8,361 nucleotides of DNA from an uncultured Moraxella sp. GTDB lineage: Bacteria; Pseudomonadota; Gammaproteobacteria; Pseudomonadales; Moraxellaceae. The notes under the pieces were generated by a model. That model saw nothing but the letters and a program-made list of their open reading frames with translations, was not told the origin of the DNA and did not search any database. Made by a program: the position numbers and the translations under genes. The stretch is from NCBI GenBank assembly GCA_937889485.1, contig CALAPG010000019.1, positions 1-8,361 of the forward strand, read 5' to 3'. Positions 1 to 8,306 of the stretch are shown here, piece by piece. The stretch's first letter is position 1. The number at the start of each line of letters is the position of its first letter.

Positions 1-522
1 CAGCTAGAAGTGCATTTTGTTGACTCAGAGCAAGCGCATAAGGCAGTGCTTGACGGTGATTTGTCATTGGCGTTTTTGACATTGCCACCTGTGTATGACA
101 AGCGCCTCAATTATCATATGCTGTGGTCGGATCCGTTATACTTTGTGACGGGCGTGTTGTCACCATTGGCGCAAAAAATGAATGTCTCGTTAGAGCAATT
201 GGCAAATTACCCCGCCATTTTGCCCGCCGCCAATACTTTTACCAGTCAGATTACGTTGGCAGAATTTGCCAAGTATAACCTAAAACCTTATGCCACCATG
301 AGTACTAATCCGCTTGAGTCTATTCGTATGTTGGTATCAGTGGGACTTGGGTGGTCAGTTTTGCCTCAAACTCTTATTAATCAAGACTTGCAGCCCATTA
401 ATATGGATCATAGTGTCGAGCTGCAGCGCTATTTGGGGCTGGTTACCAATCCCAATATCACGGTTTCTGCAAGCATGGCAGCCTTACTTAATATTTTGGG
501 TATGACGTCAAAAGACGCTTAA
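1..522 (+). CDS. LysR-type transcriptional regulator, C-terminal part (5' end outside the window)
   Basis: The frame is open from the first base (Gln-Leu-Glu-Val...) to TAA at 520-522, so the true start lies upstream; the GTG at position 10 is only an internal codon. The 173 visible residues match the effector-binding (periplasmic-binding-protein-like) domain of LysR-type regulators. There is an early 'LDGDLSLAFLTLPP' strand/helix unit, a central 'LSPLAQ...LEQLANYPAILPAANTFT' segment, and near the end the family-typical 'SIRMLVSVGLGWSVLPQTLI' stretch before a short C-terminal helix. The N-terminal helix-turn-helix is not in view. Such proteins bind DNA as tetramers and switch a nearby gene or regulon when a small molecule binds. 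The target and ligand cannot be read from this fragment. The gene converges on the FadL-type gene, so it does not share a promoter region with it. Confidence 0.9.
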   Translation, partial: QLEVHFVDSEQAHKAVLDGDLSLAFLTLPPVYDKRLNYHMLWSDPLYFVTGVLSPLAQKMNVSLEQLANYPAILPAANTFTSQITLAEFAKYNLKPYATMSTNPLESIRMLVSVGLGWSVLPQTLINQDLQPINMDHSVELQRYLGLVTNPNITVSASMAALLNILGMTSKDA

Positions 523-554
523 AAACGTCCCTTTAATACAAAAAATACGCGCTT

Positions 555-596
555 AATAAAAAACCCACTGTGACGATGATCAGTGGGTTTTTTATT
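555..596. terminator. Bidirectional rho-independent terminator between convergent genes
   Basis: A perfect 16-bp inverted repeat (555-570 with 581-596) has a 10-nt loop. The GC-rich core CCCACTG/CAGTGGG is flanked by an A-tract on one side and a T-tract on the other. It therefore works as an intrinsic terminator in both directions: for the LysR gene ending at 522 on the plus strand and for the FadL-type gene ending at 628 on the minus strand. Confidence 0.92.
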
Positions 597-627
597 AACG
601 AGTGATATCAATGGCGCCGTTTTTGGG

Positions 628-1929
628 TTATTTCTTTTGATAAGATAAGCGCACGCCATACACGGTCGCATGATTATCGGTGAATTCGCCCACCACATCA
701 TTGTTAGGGATTTTGGTCTTGGCATCGCCAAACATCAGGTATTTTGCCCCCGCTGAGACAGACCATTCTGGGGTGATGTTATATTTTGCCCCTAGACCTA
801 AGCTCCAGTAGCCTTCTACGGGTCCTAATGTGGTTGTGGGGTTACCTGCGCCGCTATCCCAACCGACGTTACCTGTAACCGCCCATCGGTCGCTTAGTTT
901 TTTGCCAATCCCTACTTCAGCCGTCCAAGAATCATCTGAATAGTCAACAAGGTTTAGACCGTTGGGGTATAGTGGTTGACCCTTGTCGTCAGTGACAAGC
1001 TTGGTAGCATCGCTATAGCTTTGTGGTTTGATGGCAAAATCACTCCAAGGTACCCAGCGAATTTTGGCATTTAATAATGTGGTTGGGTTGAGACCTGTTT
1101 GAAAATCTAAGTTAACAGATTGTGGGGTGGTGATGGTGATCTTATTGGTAGCACTTTGCTGTCTGGCAGGTAAATACTCGGCGCCATGGGTATCGTGGTC
1201 AATTTCTGAACGGTAAGTTAAAGCGGCTTTTAAGGCAATCTCGGGTTTGCTATAAGCAATCCCTGCCATCCAGCCATAGCCTGTGGTTTCGGTAAAAGTC
1301 GCATCATAGCCTTGCGTAGCACTATAAGCTTTGCCACGCAAATGAACATCGCCCTCAAGTTTTTGTAAGACGGGGCCGCCATAGACTTGGAGGTTTTTTT
1401 GCTCACCCAATTTGACCCCAATTAAGCCCGTGAAGTTTTGGCTAGACACACTAACGCTGGTACCTTCATTGGGGTTATTGGCAACGTATTGGGCTAGATT
1501 ATAGGCAGCGCCAGCAAGTTTGGCATTTTTGGCGACTTGTTGTAATTGCTCAGCGCTGATTGTACCGTTCACAAAGTTATTATTGCCACTATATTGGACG
1601 TCTGCGCCCCATGGTTGGTCAAAAAAGACACCCACACTGACCGTATCATTGATATCGGCTTTTGCCCCATAATTGGTAAATTGATAGTCTTCTGCCATAT
1701 CAGCAATATCATGCCCTGGCGTATAATTATGAGGCGTTGGCTTGGCGGCAGCACTGTCTTTGCCTTCAATGCTAGGATTAATGGTAATATGCTCCACATA
1801 GGCAAAAGTACCATCTTGGGTAAACGCCCAACTAGGCTGGGTTGAGCGGTCAAGACCCGCGGCACCCGCAACTGAGCTGATAGAAATGGTCGCCATTGCG
1901 ACGGCTAGAGATGGTAATTTAAAAGACAT
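628..1929 (-). CDS. FadL/OmpP1/TodX-family outer membrane transport protein
   Basis: This 433-aa protein is predicted to be an outer membrane beta-barrel of the FadL/OmpP1 family, which takes up long-chain fatty acids and other hydrophobic compounds. The N-terminus is a Sec signal peptide (K4, then a hydrophobic run to about residue 22) with a likely cut in the small-residue stretch near residues 21-24. The mature start 'GLDRSTQPS' resembles the FadL N-terminal hatch region. The middle segment 'GYGWMAGIAYSKPEIALKAALTYRSEIDHD' is strongly family-like (one barrel hairpin plus the conserved YRSEIDHD stretch), and the C-terminal third alternates amphipathic strands. Length fits the family (about 400-470). 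The ATG at 1927-1929 has a GGGAG ribosome site five bases upstream (minus-strand reading of 1935-1940). The protein ends '...VRLSYQKK', without the usual C-terminal aromatic residue of barrels. The substrate is not determinable. Confidence 0.88.
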   Translation of the reverse strand: MSFKLPSLAVAMATISISSVAGAAGLDRSTQPSWAFTQDGTFAYVEHITINPSIEGKDSAAAKPTPHNYTPGHDIADMAEDYQFTNYGAKADINDTVSVGVFFDQPWGADVQYSGNNNFVNGTISAEQLQQVAKNAKLAGAAYNLAQYVANNPNEGTSVSVSSQNFTGLIGVKLGEQKNLQVYGGPVLQKLEGDVHLRGKAYSATQGYDATFTETTGYGWMAGIAYSKPEIALKAALTYRSEIDHDTHGAEYLPARQQSATNKITITTPQSVNLDFQTGLNPTTLLNAKIRWVPWSDFAIKPQSYSDATKLVTDDKGQPLYPNGLNLVDYSDDSWTAEVGIGKKLSDRWAVTGNVGWDSGAGNPTTTLGPVEGYWSLGLGAKYNITPEWSVSAGAKYLMFGDAKTKIPNNDVVGEFTDNHATVYGVRLSYQKK

Positions 1930-2240
1930 GAAATACTCCCTGTTACATGGTATTTAGCCAAAGACAGCCAACTATATAATGGACTAAAGCCCTAGAATAT
2001 CCTTGAAAAATTCACTATTTAATTATGGCACCTTCCAATGGACGTGCAAAGAATAGTTAAATTTTCCAACATTTACAACCATCACTTACGCATAATTACC
2101 GTTATTTTTGACCTCGCGGGTCACTAAATGGTTCAATAAATAGCGACTAACATCAAATGGTTATCTGTTTTTACCAAAAATAGTACAATCGGCATACGTA
2201 CAGCGGCGATGACTTTTTAGCCTTTCATTGTCCCAAAAAC
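1930..2240. other. Intergenic stretch upstream of the FadL-type gene
   Basis: This is an AT-rich non-coding stretch between the FadL-type gene and the DUF3108 terminator. It should contain the minus-strand promoter of the FadL-type gene, but no -35/-10 pair with good spacing was convincing. No RNA gene, long repeat or credible small coding frame was seen. Confidence 0.5.
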
Positions 2241-2271
2241 AAAAAACCATACCGTCAAGGCATGGGTTTTT
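2241..2271 (-). terminator. Rho-independent terminator of the DUF3108 gene
   Basis: Arms 2241-2253 and 2259-2271 pair around a 5-nt loop. Read on the minus strand the stem has one C/T mismatch and one G-U pair, and it ends in a run of six T. It lies about 85 bp beyond the DUF3108 stop codon. Pairing is poorer on the plus strand, so it is assigned to the minus strand. Confidence 0.75.
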
Positions 2272-2354
2272 GTCGACACAAAATAGGCATTTTCTCAGAT
2301 CAATGCCTCATCAAAACTACCAAAGTATTTCAAATTAACTGATAGTTATTTCAA

Positions 2355-3059
2355 TTAATTGAGTTTGACCAGATTCATTTCCATCTTTTTGCCATCATTA
2401 GACTGGGTTACTTTGATGGGTAAATAATCAAGTTTTGGCGCCAACCAAAAGCTAGTTTGGCGGTCTTTATCCTCATGAACGCGATCAATACGTACCACAT
2501 CAAAGCTACCTGCAGGCACAGTAATGCGGGTTATCGCAGATTTTTTGAACGGCACCGCCTCAATAGTATTGCGATCCGCCATCAAATAACTGCCACGAAA
2601 CTTGCCTGATTTTAAATCTTCGCGAATTTGAATTTCGAGGGTCAAATCATCATAGCCCCCCTGTGGCATGGCGATGGTTTTATGCTGACCTTTGTAATCA
2701 GTGACTAACTGCTTTTTGGTTGCATCAAAATTGAGCGTTGTAGTACGTCCCGCGCCAAAAATTTTATACTGAGTTTGTGCGCTGATTGGTTGCACCAAAT
2801 AATTAAGGGTCGTAAAAGTGGCAGTTTGTTTGGCGCTGGCAAGTTTACCCACACTGGCATTGACATTATAAGTATATTGATTGCCTGATTGGGTGAGCAC
2901 CCGCGTTGCCACACCATTGTATTTACCCTCAATATTAAAATTATAAGACGCGGAAAAAGGCGCCACCGCCGCTACCGCAGTGCCCATTATGCCCAAAGAA
3001 CCGCCAAAACACACACCAGCACCCAATAAAAAACGCTTAAATAACGCTAAATTCACCAT
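2355..3059 (-). CDS. DUF3108 domain-containing secreted protein
   Basis: A 234-aa protein with an N-terminal signal or anchor: K9/R10, then a hydrophobic stretch of about 20 residues ending 'TAVAAVAPFSASY', with likely signal peptidase cleavage in the A-rich part near residue 30. The rest fits the DUF3108 family of periplasmic beta-rich proteins. It opens 'FSASYNFNIEGKYNG', has a central 'YDDLTLEIQIREDLKSG' helix, and closes with the family-typical 'FWLAPKLDYLPIKVTQSNDGKKMEMNLVKL'. The biochemical role of this family is not established, and none is assigned here. The ATG at 3057-3059 has AGAGGG upstream (minus-strand reading of 3065-3070). It is transcribed divergently from groES and has its own terminator, so it is probably monocistronic. 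Confidence 0.85.
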   Translation of the reverse strand: MVNLALFKRFLLGAGVCFGGSLGIMGTAVAAVAPFSASYNFNIEGKYNGVATRVLTQSGNQYTYNVNASVGKLASAKQTATFTTLNYLVQPISAQTQYKIFGAGRTTTLNFDATKKQLVTDYKGQHKTIAMPQGGYDDLTLEIQIREDLKSGKFRGSYLMADRNTIEAVPFKKSAITRITVPAGSFDVVRIDRVHEDKDRQTSFWLAPKLDYLPIKVTQSNDGKKMEMNLVKLN

Positions 3060-3223
3060 AAATACCCTCTAGTCTTAGATGGCTATACAGTAGTAGCGCC
3101 GCAAAATAATTACAAGTGAATTAACAAAACACTTGAAAAGCGCAATAATTGCACATAAAAAAACCTAAAAATGTGTCACTTGCTCAATAAACTGCAACAA
3201 ATAAAAAAAAATTAAAATTTTTG

Positions 3224-3252
3224 CTTGAACAAATTGGCATACAACCCCATTC
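3224..3252 (+). promoter_or_regulatory. Sigma-32 (RpoH) heat-shock promoter of groESL
   Basis: CTTGAAC (3224-3230), a 14-nt spacer, then CCCCATTC (3245-3252). This closely matches the RpoH consensus CTTGAA / CCCCATnT with standard spacing. Transcription would begin near 3258-3262 and give a leader of about 155 nt before groES. No CIRCE repeat (TTAGCACTC-N9-GAGTGCTAA) is present, so control looks sigma-32 based rather than HrcA based. Confidence 0.85.
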
Positions 3253-3264
3253 TCAAATACTAAA

Positions 3265-3328
3265 TTGGTGGCTAATATCACGCTATCTCCCAATCAATTG
3301 CGCGGCTAGCCACCAAACTGGGTTTTTT
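3265..3328 (+). promoter_or_regulatory. Leader hairpin with downstream T-run in the groESL 5' region
   Basis: A perfect 10-bp inverted repeat, TTGGTGGCTA (3265-3274) with TAGCCACCAA (3307-3316), encloses a 32-nt loop. Six nucleotides later comes a run of six T (3323-3328). The structure begins within a few bases of the expected sigma-32 transcription start and lies entirely upstream of the second promoter, so only the heat-shock transcript would contain it. It could stabilise the 5' end, act as a thermosensor, or be a weak attenuator. The gap between stem and T-run makes an efficient terminator unlikely. Confidence 0.55.
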
Positions 3329-3362
3329 AGGTAGTGCATCACTTTTACCATGTGTGGCAAAA

Positions 3363-3390
3363 TTGACACTACTTTTTTGCAAACGATAAT
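3363..3390 (+). promoter_or_regulatory. Sigma-70 type promoter of groESL
   Basis: A perfect -35 TTGACA (3363-3368), a 16-nt spacer, and a -10 GATAAT (3385-3390, one mismatch to TATAAT). The start would be near 3396-3398, leaving a short leader with the groES ribosome site. It would supply the constant basal level of this essential operon, while the upstream CTTGAA/CCCCAT promoter adds heat induction. Confidence 0.7.
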
Positions 3391-3416
3391 TTGAAAATTA
3401 ATTTATGGAGTAAATT

Positions 3417-3704
3417 ATGGCAATTCGTCCTTTACATGACCGTATCGTTGTTCGCCGCAGCGAAGAAGAACAAAAAACCGCAGGTGGTTTATTGCTAGCA
3501 GGTGGTGCCCAAGAAAAACCTTCTCAAGGAGAAGTGATTGCTGTAGGTAACGGACAGATCACTGACAACGGCGTACGTGCGCTAGACGTTAAAGTTGGCG
3601 ATAAAGTGCTATTTGGTCAATACGCGGGCTCAACGGTAAAAGTTGATGGCGAAGAACTATTAATTATGAAAGAAAGTGATGTGCTTGGCGTGATTGAAGC
3701 ATAA
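3417..3704 (+). CDS. groES: Co-chaperonin GroES (Cpn10)
   Basis: This 95-aa protein forms the heptameric lid that closes the GroEL folding chamber in the cytoplasm in an ATP-dependent cycle. The N-terminus '[14 protein letters not shown]' is the family signature. Residues about 15-33 are the mobile loop, with the GroEL-binding hydrophobic triad L25-L26-L27 after GG (E. coli has GGIVL). The '[14 protein letters not shown]' and C-terminal 'DVLGVIEA' strands are typical. Full length. The start is fixed by GGAG at 3407-3410, six bases before ATG. It is the first gene of the groESL operon, 115 bp ahead of groEL. None of its nine leucine codons is CTG, a useful baseline for host codon use when compared with the 3' part of groEL. 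Confidence 0.98.
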   Translation: MAIRPLHDRIVVRRSEEEQKTAGGLLLAGGAQEKPSQGEVIAVGNGQITDNGVRALDVKVGDKVLFGQYAGSTVKVDGEELLIMKESDVLGVIEA

Positions 3705-3721
3705 TTTTTGGTCGACTGTAC

Positions 3722-3774
3722 GGGCGTATCGCATACGCCCACGTTGCAAAAAATTGATTAAGGGCGTTTGCAAC
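3722..3774 (+). repeat. Two adjacent hairpins in the groES-groEL spacer
   Basis: The first hairpin has a perfect 8-bp stem (GGGCGTAT 3722-3729 with ATACGCCC 3733-3740) and a 3-nt loop. The second pairs GTTGCAAA (3743-3750) with TTTGCAAC (3767-3774) around a 16-nt loop. Neither is followed by a proper T-run, so these are not standard terminators. They may affect mRNA processing or stability and so the GroES:GroEL ratio. The groEL ribosome site (GGAGA, 3808-3812) lies clear of both stems. Confidence 0.6.
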
Positions 3775-3801
3775 AAGCCCCTACCTAATTTAAACATATA
3801 A

Positions 3802-5454
<1,653 letters not shown>

Positions 5455-5480
5455 CGCGACGAGAGTCGTACAGGTAGCTA

Positions 5481-5817
5481 GCCTGACTGGGTTACATTTA
5501 ACTGCAACTCATTAAATCTTAACGGTTTTTTGAGTTGCATTCCAGTGAACTATAGCAATTACTTTACCCGACATTCGGGCCTGCATAGACAGCCCGAATG
5601 CTCGGTCACCTTCTTTAAGGTGCTCACTTTGGGATATGTTGCGTTTTTGTAGGCTTCTATCCTCCGCTTTAAAAGCGTAGATACTTAATGCTGAAATTTC
5701 CAATTTTCCGGGAATGACGTAGTAGGGATTGTCGTGTTCAGTAAACAGCTATCTAGCCGCTTGTTCGGTGTGAAGCTGTGTCCAATGATTGTCTGAATTT
5801 ACTGGTTTATTAGTAGA
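5481..5817. other. Unusually long insert-like segment within intron domain I
   Basis: A helix formed by ACAGGT and GCTA (5470-5475, 5477-5480) with TAGC and ACCTGT (5818-5821, 5824-5829) encloses this 337-nt block. It places EBS2 and EBS1 about 570 and 630 nt from the intron 5' end, where bacterial introns usually have them within about 200-300. The block contains a chain of perfect hairpins: 9 bp (5503-5511/5531-5539), 9 bp (5572-5580/5592-5600), 6 bp (5607-5612/5617-5622) and 6 bp (5665-5670/5672-5677). On the minus strand a frame stays open from 5748 to a TAA at 5512-5514 (78 codons), but the only plausible start is TTG at 5703 with no clear ribosome site. The block could be an expanded RNA subdomain or an inserted gene remnant; it is not called as a gene. 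Confidence 0.45.
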
Positions 5818-6017
5818 TAGCAGACCTGTTATGCAACTAACAGTAGCCTAGGGATAGTGCGTCGCTGGTAACGGCGGGGTGCGGAGCTTCCTGACAATGT
5901 ACTCCCCGCAAGGGTGTGTTTTTACCGTGAGGTAGGAATGCAGATTTCACCAGTAGCAGGTGGATGAGAGGCTAGGCTGGGTCATACGGTTAACATACGT
6001 GAACTGCTAACAAGCAC

Positions 6018-6099
6018 CGTCAGCCGCAATGAGTGCAAGCTACTGACGCACTTTGACCAAAAGGTACAAGGCTGGTTATCCCTCTTACATCTGGGGATA
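6018..6099 (+). other. Intron domain I target-recognition region (EBS2 and EBS1)
   Basis: EBS1 (UACAUC, 6086-6091) sits in the 11-nt loop of a 6-bp hairpin (TATCCC 6077-6082 with GGGATA 6094-6099) and is exactly complementary to the last six bases of the 5' exon. EBS2 (GCCGC, 6023-6027) lies about 60 nt upstream at the top of a CGTCA/TGACG stem (6018-6022/6044-6048) and is complementary to GCGGC in the exon. These guide sequences set both the 5' splice site and the DNA target. EBS3 was not assigned. Confidence 0.82.
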
Positions 6100-6181
6100 C
6101 GTTGTCATCAAGCCTTCGGTGTATTGGCAGAACCTAAGTGACTCGTGTCATTGGCACGGAACTCGGTAAACCCGTATTTCC

Positions 6182-6228
6182 GCCTGATAGGTTGGTTACC
6201 ATGGTAACCAATTGGCGTTATTTCAGGC
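6182..6228 (+). other. Probable intron domain II with a 20-bp palindrome
   Basis: GCCTGA (6182-6187) pairs with TCAGGC (6223-6228) to close a stem-loop at the position expected for domain II. Inside it a perfect 20-bp palindrome (6192-6211, centred on the NcoI-like CCATGG) would fold into a second tight hairpin. The domain II label is inferred from order and structure only. Confidence 0.5.
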
Positions 6229-6408
6229 AGGTGACCCGCGAGGGGAGCTGTTGGAGGTGCGGGCAGAGGAAGTTGGAAAAAGCGAAGGCCGTTGTGTAAT
6301 GCAGCGGATAGGGGGTTAAAGGTTCCTCTACCGGAAACGGGGCCCACTTCCAACCGGTCTTTAATCGCAGGAAGGCGTGTAAAGCCAACACAGTGACAAA
6401 TTGAAAGT

Positions 6409-6471
6409 GGAGTAAACAGAAAAACAGTCTGTTTACTCCGACCCTTGCGGGAGCAGGTACTCCCGCAAGGG
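6409..6471 (+). repeat. Two tandem perfect 12-bp hairpins at the start of intron domain IV
   Basis: The first hairpin pairs GGAGTAAACAGA (6409-6420) with its exact complement (6428-6439) around a 7-nt loop. The second, after two bases, pairs CCCTTGCGGGAG (6442-6453) with CTCCCGCAAGGG (6460-6471) around a 6-nt loop. They end about 45 nt before the ribosome site of the intron protein. No T-run follows, so they are not terminators. They may form the upper part of domain IV, help maturase docking, or shield the ribosome site from ribosomes arriving out of groEL. Confidence 0.85.
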
Positions 6472-6529
6472 GGATACCGTGCTTTCTGCTTGGGGCTTTC
6501 TAACCAAAAGCACTGAGGAGAATAGCAAG

Positions 6530-8191
6530 ATGAGTAAGGCTAAACCAATAGTTTTACCTGCATTCTCCGACAAGGCGGAACACTGGGCTGATATTAATTG
6601 GCGACAGGTTCACCGCCACGTTCGGGGGCTACAGGTACGTATTGCGAAGGCGACAAAGGCACAGGACTGGCGCAGGGTGAAAGCCCTGCAACGGTTGCTG
6701 ACCCGCTCGTTTGCGGCTAAGGCATTAGCGGTCAGACGGGTGACGGAGAATCGCGGTAAAAATACAGCAGGTGTTGATAAGGCGTTGTGGAATACGCCCA
6801 AAGCCAAACTGGAAGCTATCAGCAAACTGACGCGCACAGGCTATCAGCCGAAGCCGTTACGCAGGGTTTATATTCCAAAAGCCAACGGCAAACGCCGTCC
6901 TCTAGGAATACCCACGATGCACGACCGCGCGATGCAGGCACTCTACCTGTTAGCGTTAGAACCGGTATCGGAGACGTGTGCTGACCGCAATAGTTATGGT
7001 TTTCGCCGGATGCGCTCTACTGCCGATGCGATTGAGCAATGCTTTGTGAACTTAAGTCGCAAAAACTCGGCAGAATGGGTGCTGGAAGGGGATATTAAAG
7101 GGTGTTTTGACAACATCAGTCATGACTGGTTACTGGCCAATGTTCCATTGGATAAACAGGTACTCAGAAAATGGCTGAAATCGGGATTCATGGAATCCAA
7201 CCGGTTGTTTCCGACCGAAGCTGGCACACCACAAGGCGGTATTATCTCGCCTGTGCTGGCGAATATGGCATTGGATGGATTGGAAGCGGTGTTAGAAGCT
7301 CATTTTGGGCAGAAGAACACCAAAGCCAGTTATAAAACCAAGGTCAATTATGTGCGTTATGCAGATGACTTCATCATCACTGGTATCTCGAAAGAGTTAC
7401 TGGAGGAGAAGGTCAAACCACTGGTGGAGGCTTTTATGGCAACACGTGGGCTGCAACTGTCACCAGAGAAAACGGTGATAACGCATATTTCGGAAGGGTT
7501 CGATTTTCTTGGGCAAAACGTGCGTAAGTATCACGGTAAGATGTTAATCAAACCGAGCAAAAAGAACTTACGCGCTCACCTCCAGAAAATACGGGGCATA
7601 GTCAGAGGGAATCTGATGGCACGACAAGATGTGCTGATACATCAACTCAATCCGGTCATCCGAGGTTGGGCGAACTATCATCGTCATGTTGTAGCTAAAG
7701 AAACTTACAGCTATGTGGATTACAGGGTCTGGAAATTACTTTGGCGCTGGTGCTGTCGCAGGCACAAAAACCGCTATAAACGCTGGGTGAAGGATAAATA
7801 CTTTCATACAGTGGGCAGTGAGCGTTGGGTATTTCAAGGTATTGATGCTGAAGGTCAGTTAGTTCGATTACGACACAGCAAAGATATCCCGATAAAGCGG
7901 CATATCAAGATAAGGGCGGAGGCGAACCCGTTCGACCCAAGCGATGAGTTGTACTTTGAACAGCGCCAAATTAGGCATTGGAAAGAGAACATACTTGGCG
8001 TGCGGAAATTGCGAACAATTTGGGAACGTCAAAACTATCGATGTGCGGTCTGCGGTCAGTTATTCGATGACGATGATGAAAGAGATATTCATCATATTGT
8101 CAGGAGAGTAGATGGTGGTGGAGACGAAATCGATAACTTGATAATGTTGCACCTTAATTGTCATCGGCTTTTACACCGTGGTGAGCTGTGA
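6530..8191 (+). CDS. ltrA: Group II intron-encoded reverse transcriptase/maturase with HNH endonuclease
   Basis: A 553-aa intron-encoded protein that helps the intron RNA splice and, as an RNP, drives retrohoming. The RT domain spans about residues 60-310. It includes 'GVDKALWN' (81-88), '[19 protein letters not shown]' (111-129), catalytic D188 in 'EGDIKGCFD', '[14 protein letters not shown]' (232-245) and the active-site box Y-A-D-D (277-280). The X/maturase domain follows, with '[15 protein letters not shown]' (373-387) and '[18 protein letters not shown]' (395-412). The C-terminal HNH/En domain has CAVC (505-508), HH (521-522), N536 and 'LNCHRLLH' (542-549). ATG 6530 is chosen because GAGGAG (6515-6520) lies nine bases upstream. 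An in-frame GTG at 6479 would add 17 residues but lacks such a site. No stop or missing catalytic residue is seen, so the protein is probably active. Confidence 0.95.
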   Translation: MSKAKPIVLPAFSDKAEHWADINWRQVHRHVRGLQVRIAKATKAQDWRRVKALQRLLTRSFAAKALAVRRVTENRGKNTAGVDKALWNTPKAKLEAISKLTRTGYQPKPLRRVYIPKANGKRRPLGIPTMHDRAMQALYLLALEPVSETCADRNSYGFRRMRSTADAIEQCFVNLSRKNSAEWVLEGDIKGCFDNISHDWLLANVPLDKQVLRKWLKSGFMESNRLFPTEAGTPQGGIISPVLANMALDGLEAVLEAHFGQKNTKASYKTKVNYVRYADDFIITGISKELLEEKVKPLVEAFMATRGLQLSPEKTVITHISEGFDFLGQNVRKYHGKMLIKPSKKNLRAHLQKIRGIVRGNLMARQDVLIHQLNPVIRGWANYHRHVVAKETYSYVDYRVWKLLWRWCCRRHKNRYKRWVKDKYFHTVGSERWVFQGIDAEGQLVRLRHSKDIPIKRHIKIRAEANPFDPSDELYFEQRQIRHWKENILGVRKLRTIWERQNYRCAVCGQLFDDDDERDIHHIVRRVDGGGDEIDNLIMLHLNCHRLLHRGEL

Positions 8192-8199
8192 TGTCGCTG

Positions 8200-8219
8200 G
8201 TCTGTGTGCAAGCACAGAC
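8200..8219 (+). other. Hairpin at the 3' side of intron domain IV
   Basis: A 7-bp perfect stem, GTCTGTG (8200-8206) with CACAGAC (8213-8219), has a 6-nt loop. It sits between the stop codon of the intron protein and domain V. It is probably the 3' part of domain IV, as it lies just after the coding region and 12 nt before domain V. Confidence 0.6.
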
Positions 8220-8231
8220 TTATAAAGGCTT

Positions 8232-8265
8232 GAGCCGTATGCGGGGAAACTTGCACGTACGGTTC
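8232..8265 (+). other. Group II intron domain V (catalytic hairpin)
   Basis: This 34-nt element carries the AGC catalytic triad (8233-8235). Its lower helix (8232-8240 with 8257-8265) has a 2-nt bulge at A8255-C8256, and its upper 5-bp helix is capped by a GAAA tetraloop (8246-8249). This is the most conserved signature of group II introns, and every expected element is present. Confidence 0.97.
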
Positions 8266-8268
8266 TTA

Positions 8269-8303
8269 GGGGGCGGTAGAACAGTAATGTTCTGCTGCTA
8301 CCC
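8269..8303 (+). other. Group II intron domain VI with bulged branch-point adenosine
   Basis: G8269-G8271 pair with C8301-C8303. A8300 is then bulged, and pairing resumes from G8272-T8299 continuously to A8283-T8288, with loop GTAA (8284-8287). A8300 is the seventh nucleotide from the intron end (8306), matching the usual branch-point distance and independently supporting the 3' splice site. Confidence 0.93.
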
Positions 8304-8306
8304 GAC

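Noticed and set aside
1546..1871. Open frames of about 100 codons on both strands inside the FadL-type gene
   Set aside because: They overlap a gene with a clear signal peptide and barrel pattern, and their own sequences show no domain or ribosome site.
3265..3328. CIRCE/HrcA operator upstream of groES
   Set aside because: The inverted repeat sequence and its 32-nt loop do not match TTAGCACTC-N9-GAGTGCTAA; it is a different leader hairpin.
5495..5541. Integron attC-like site: hairpin with GTTAAAT on the minus strand beside the 9-bp inverted repeat
   Set aside because: The partner core (RYYYAAC) is not at the required position on the other arm, and no integrase or cassette context is present.
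5512..5703. 63-codon minus-strand frame starting at TTG inside intron domain I, as a real gene
   Set aside because: There is no convincing ribosome site or promoter, and the frame overlaps RNA hairpins. It is kept only as part of the domain I insertion finding.
6108..6353. 81-codon minus-strand frame in intron domains I-III
   Set aside because: It covers structured intron RNA (domain I end to domain III); the peptide is Pro/Ala-rich with no recognisable motif.
6479..6529. GTG start at 6479 for the intron protein (17 extra residues)
   Set aside because: The downstream ATG at 6530 has a strong GAGGAG site at good spacing, and the extra residues do not look like the usual N-terminus of these proteins.
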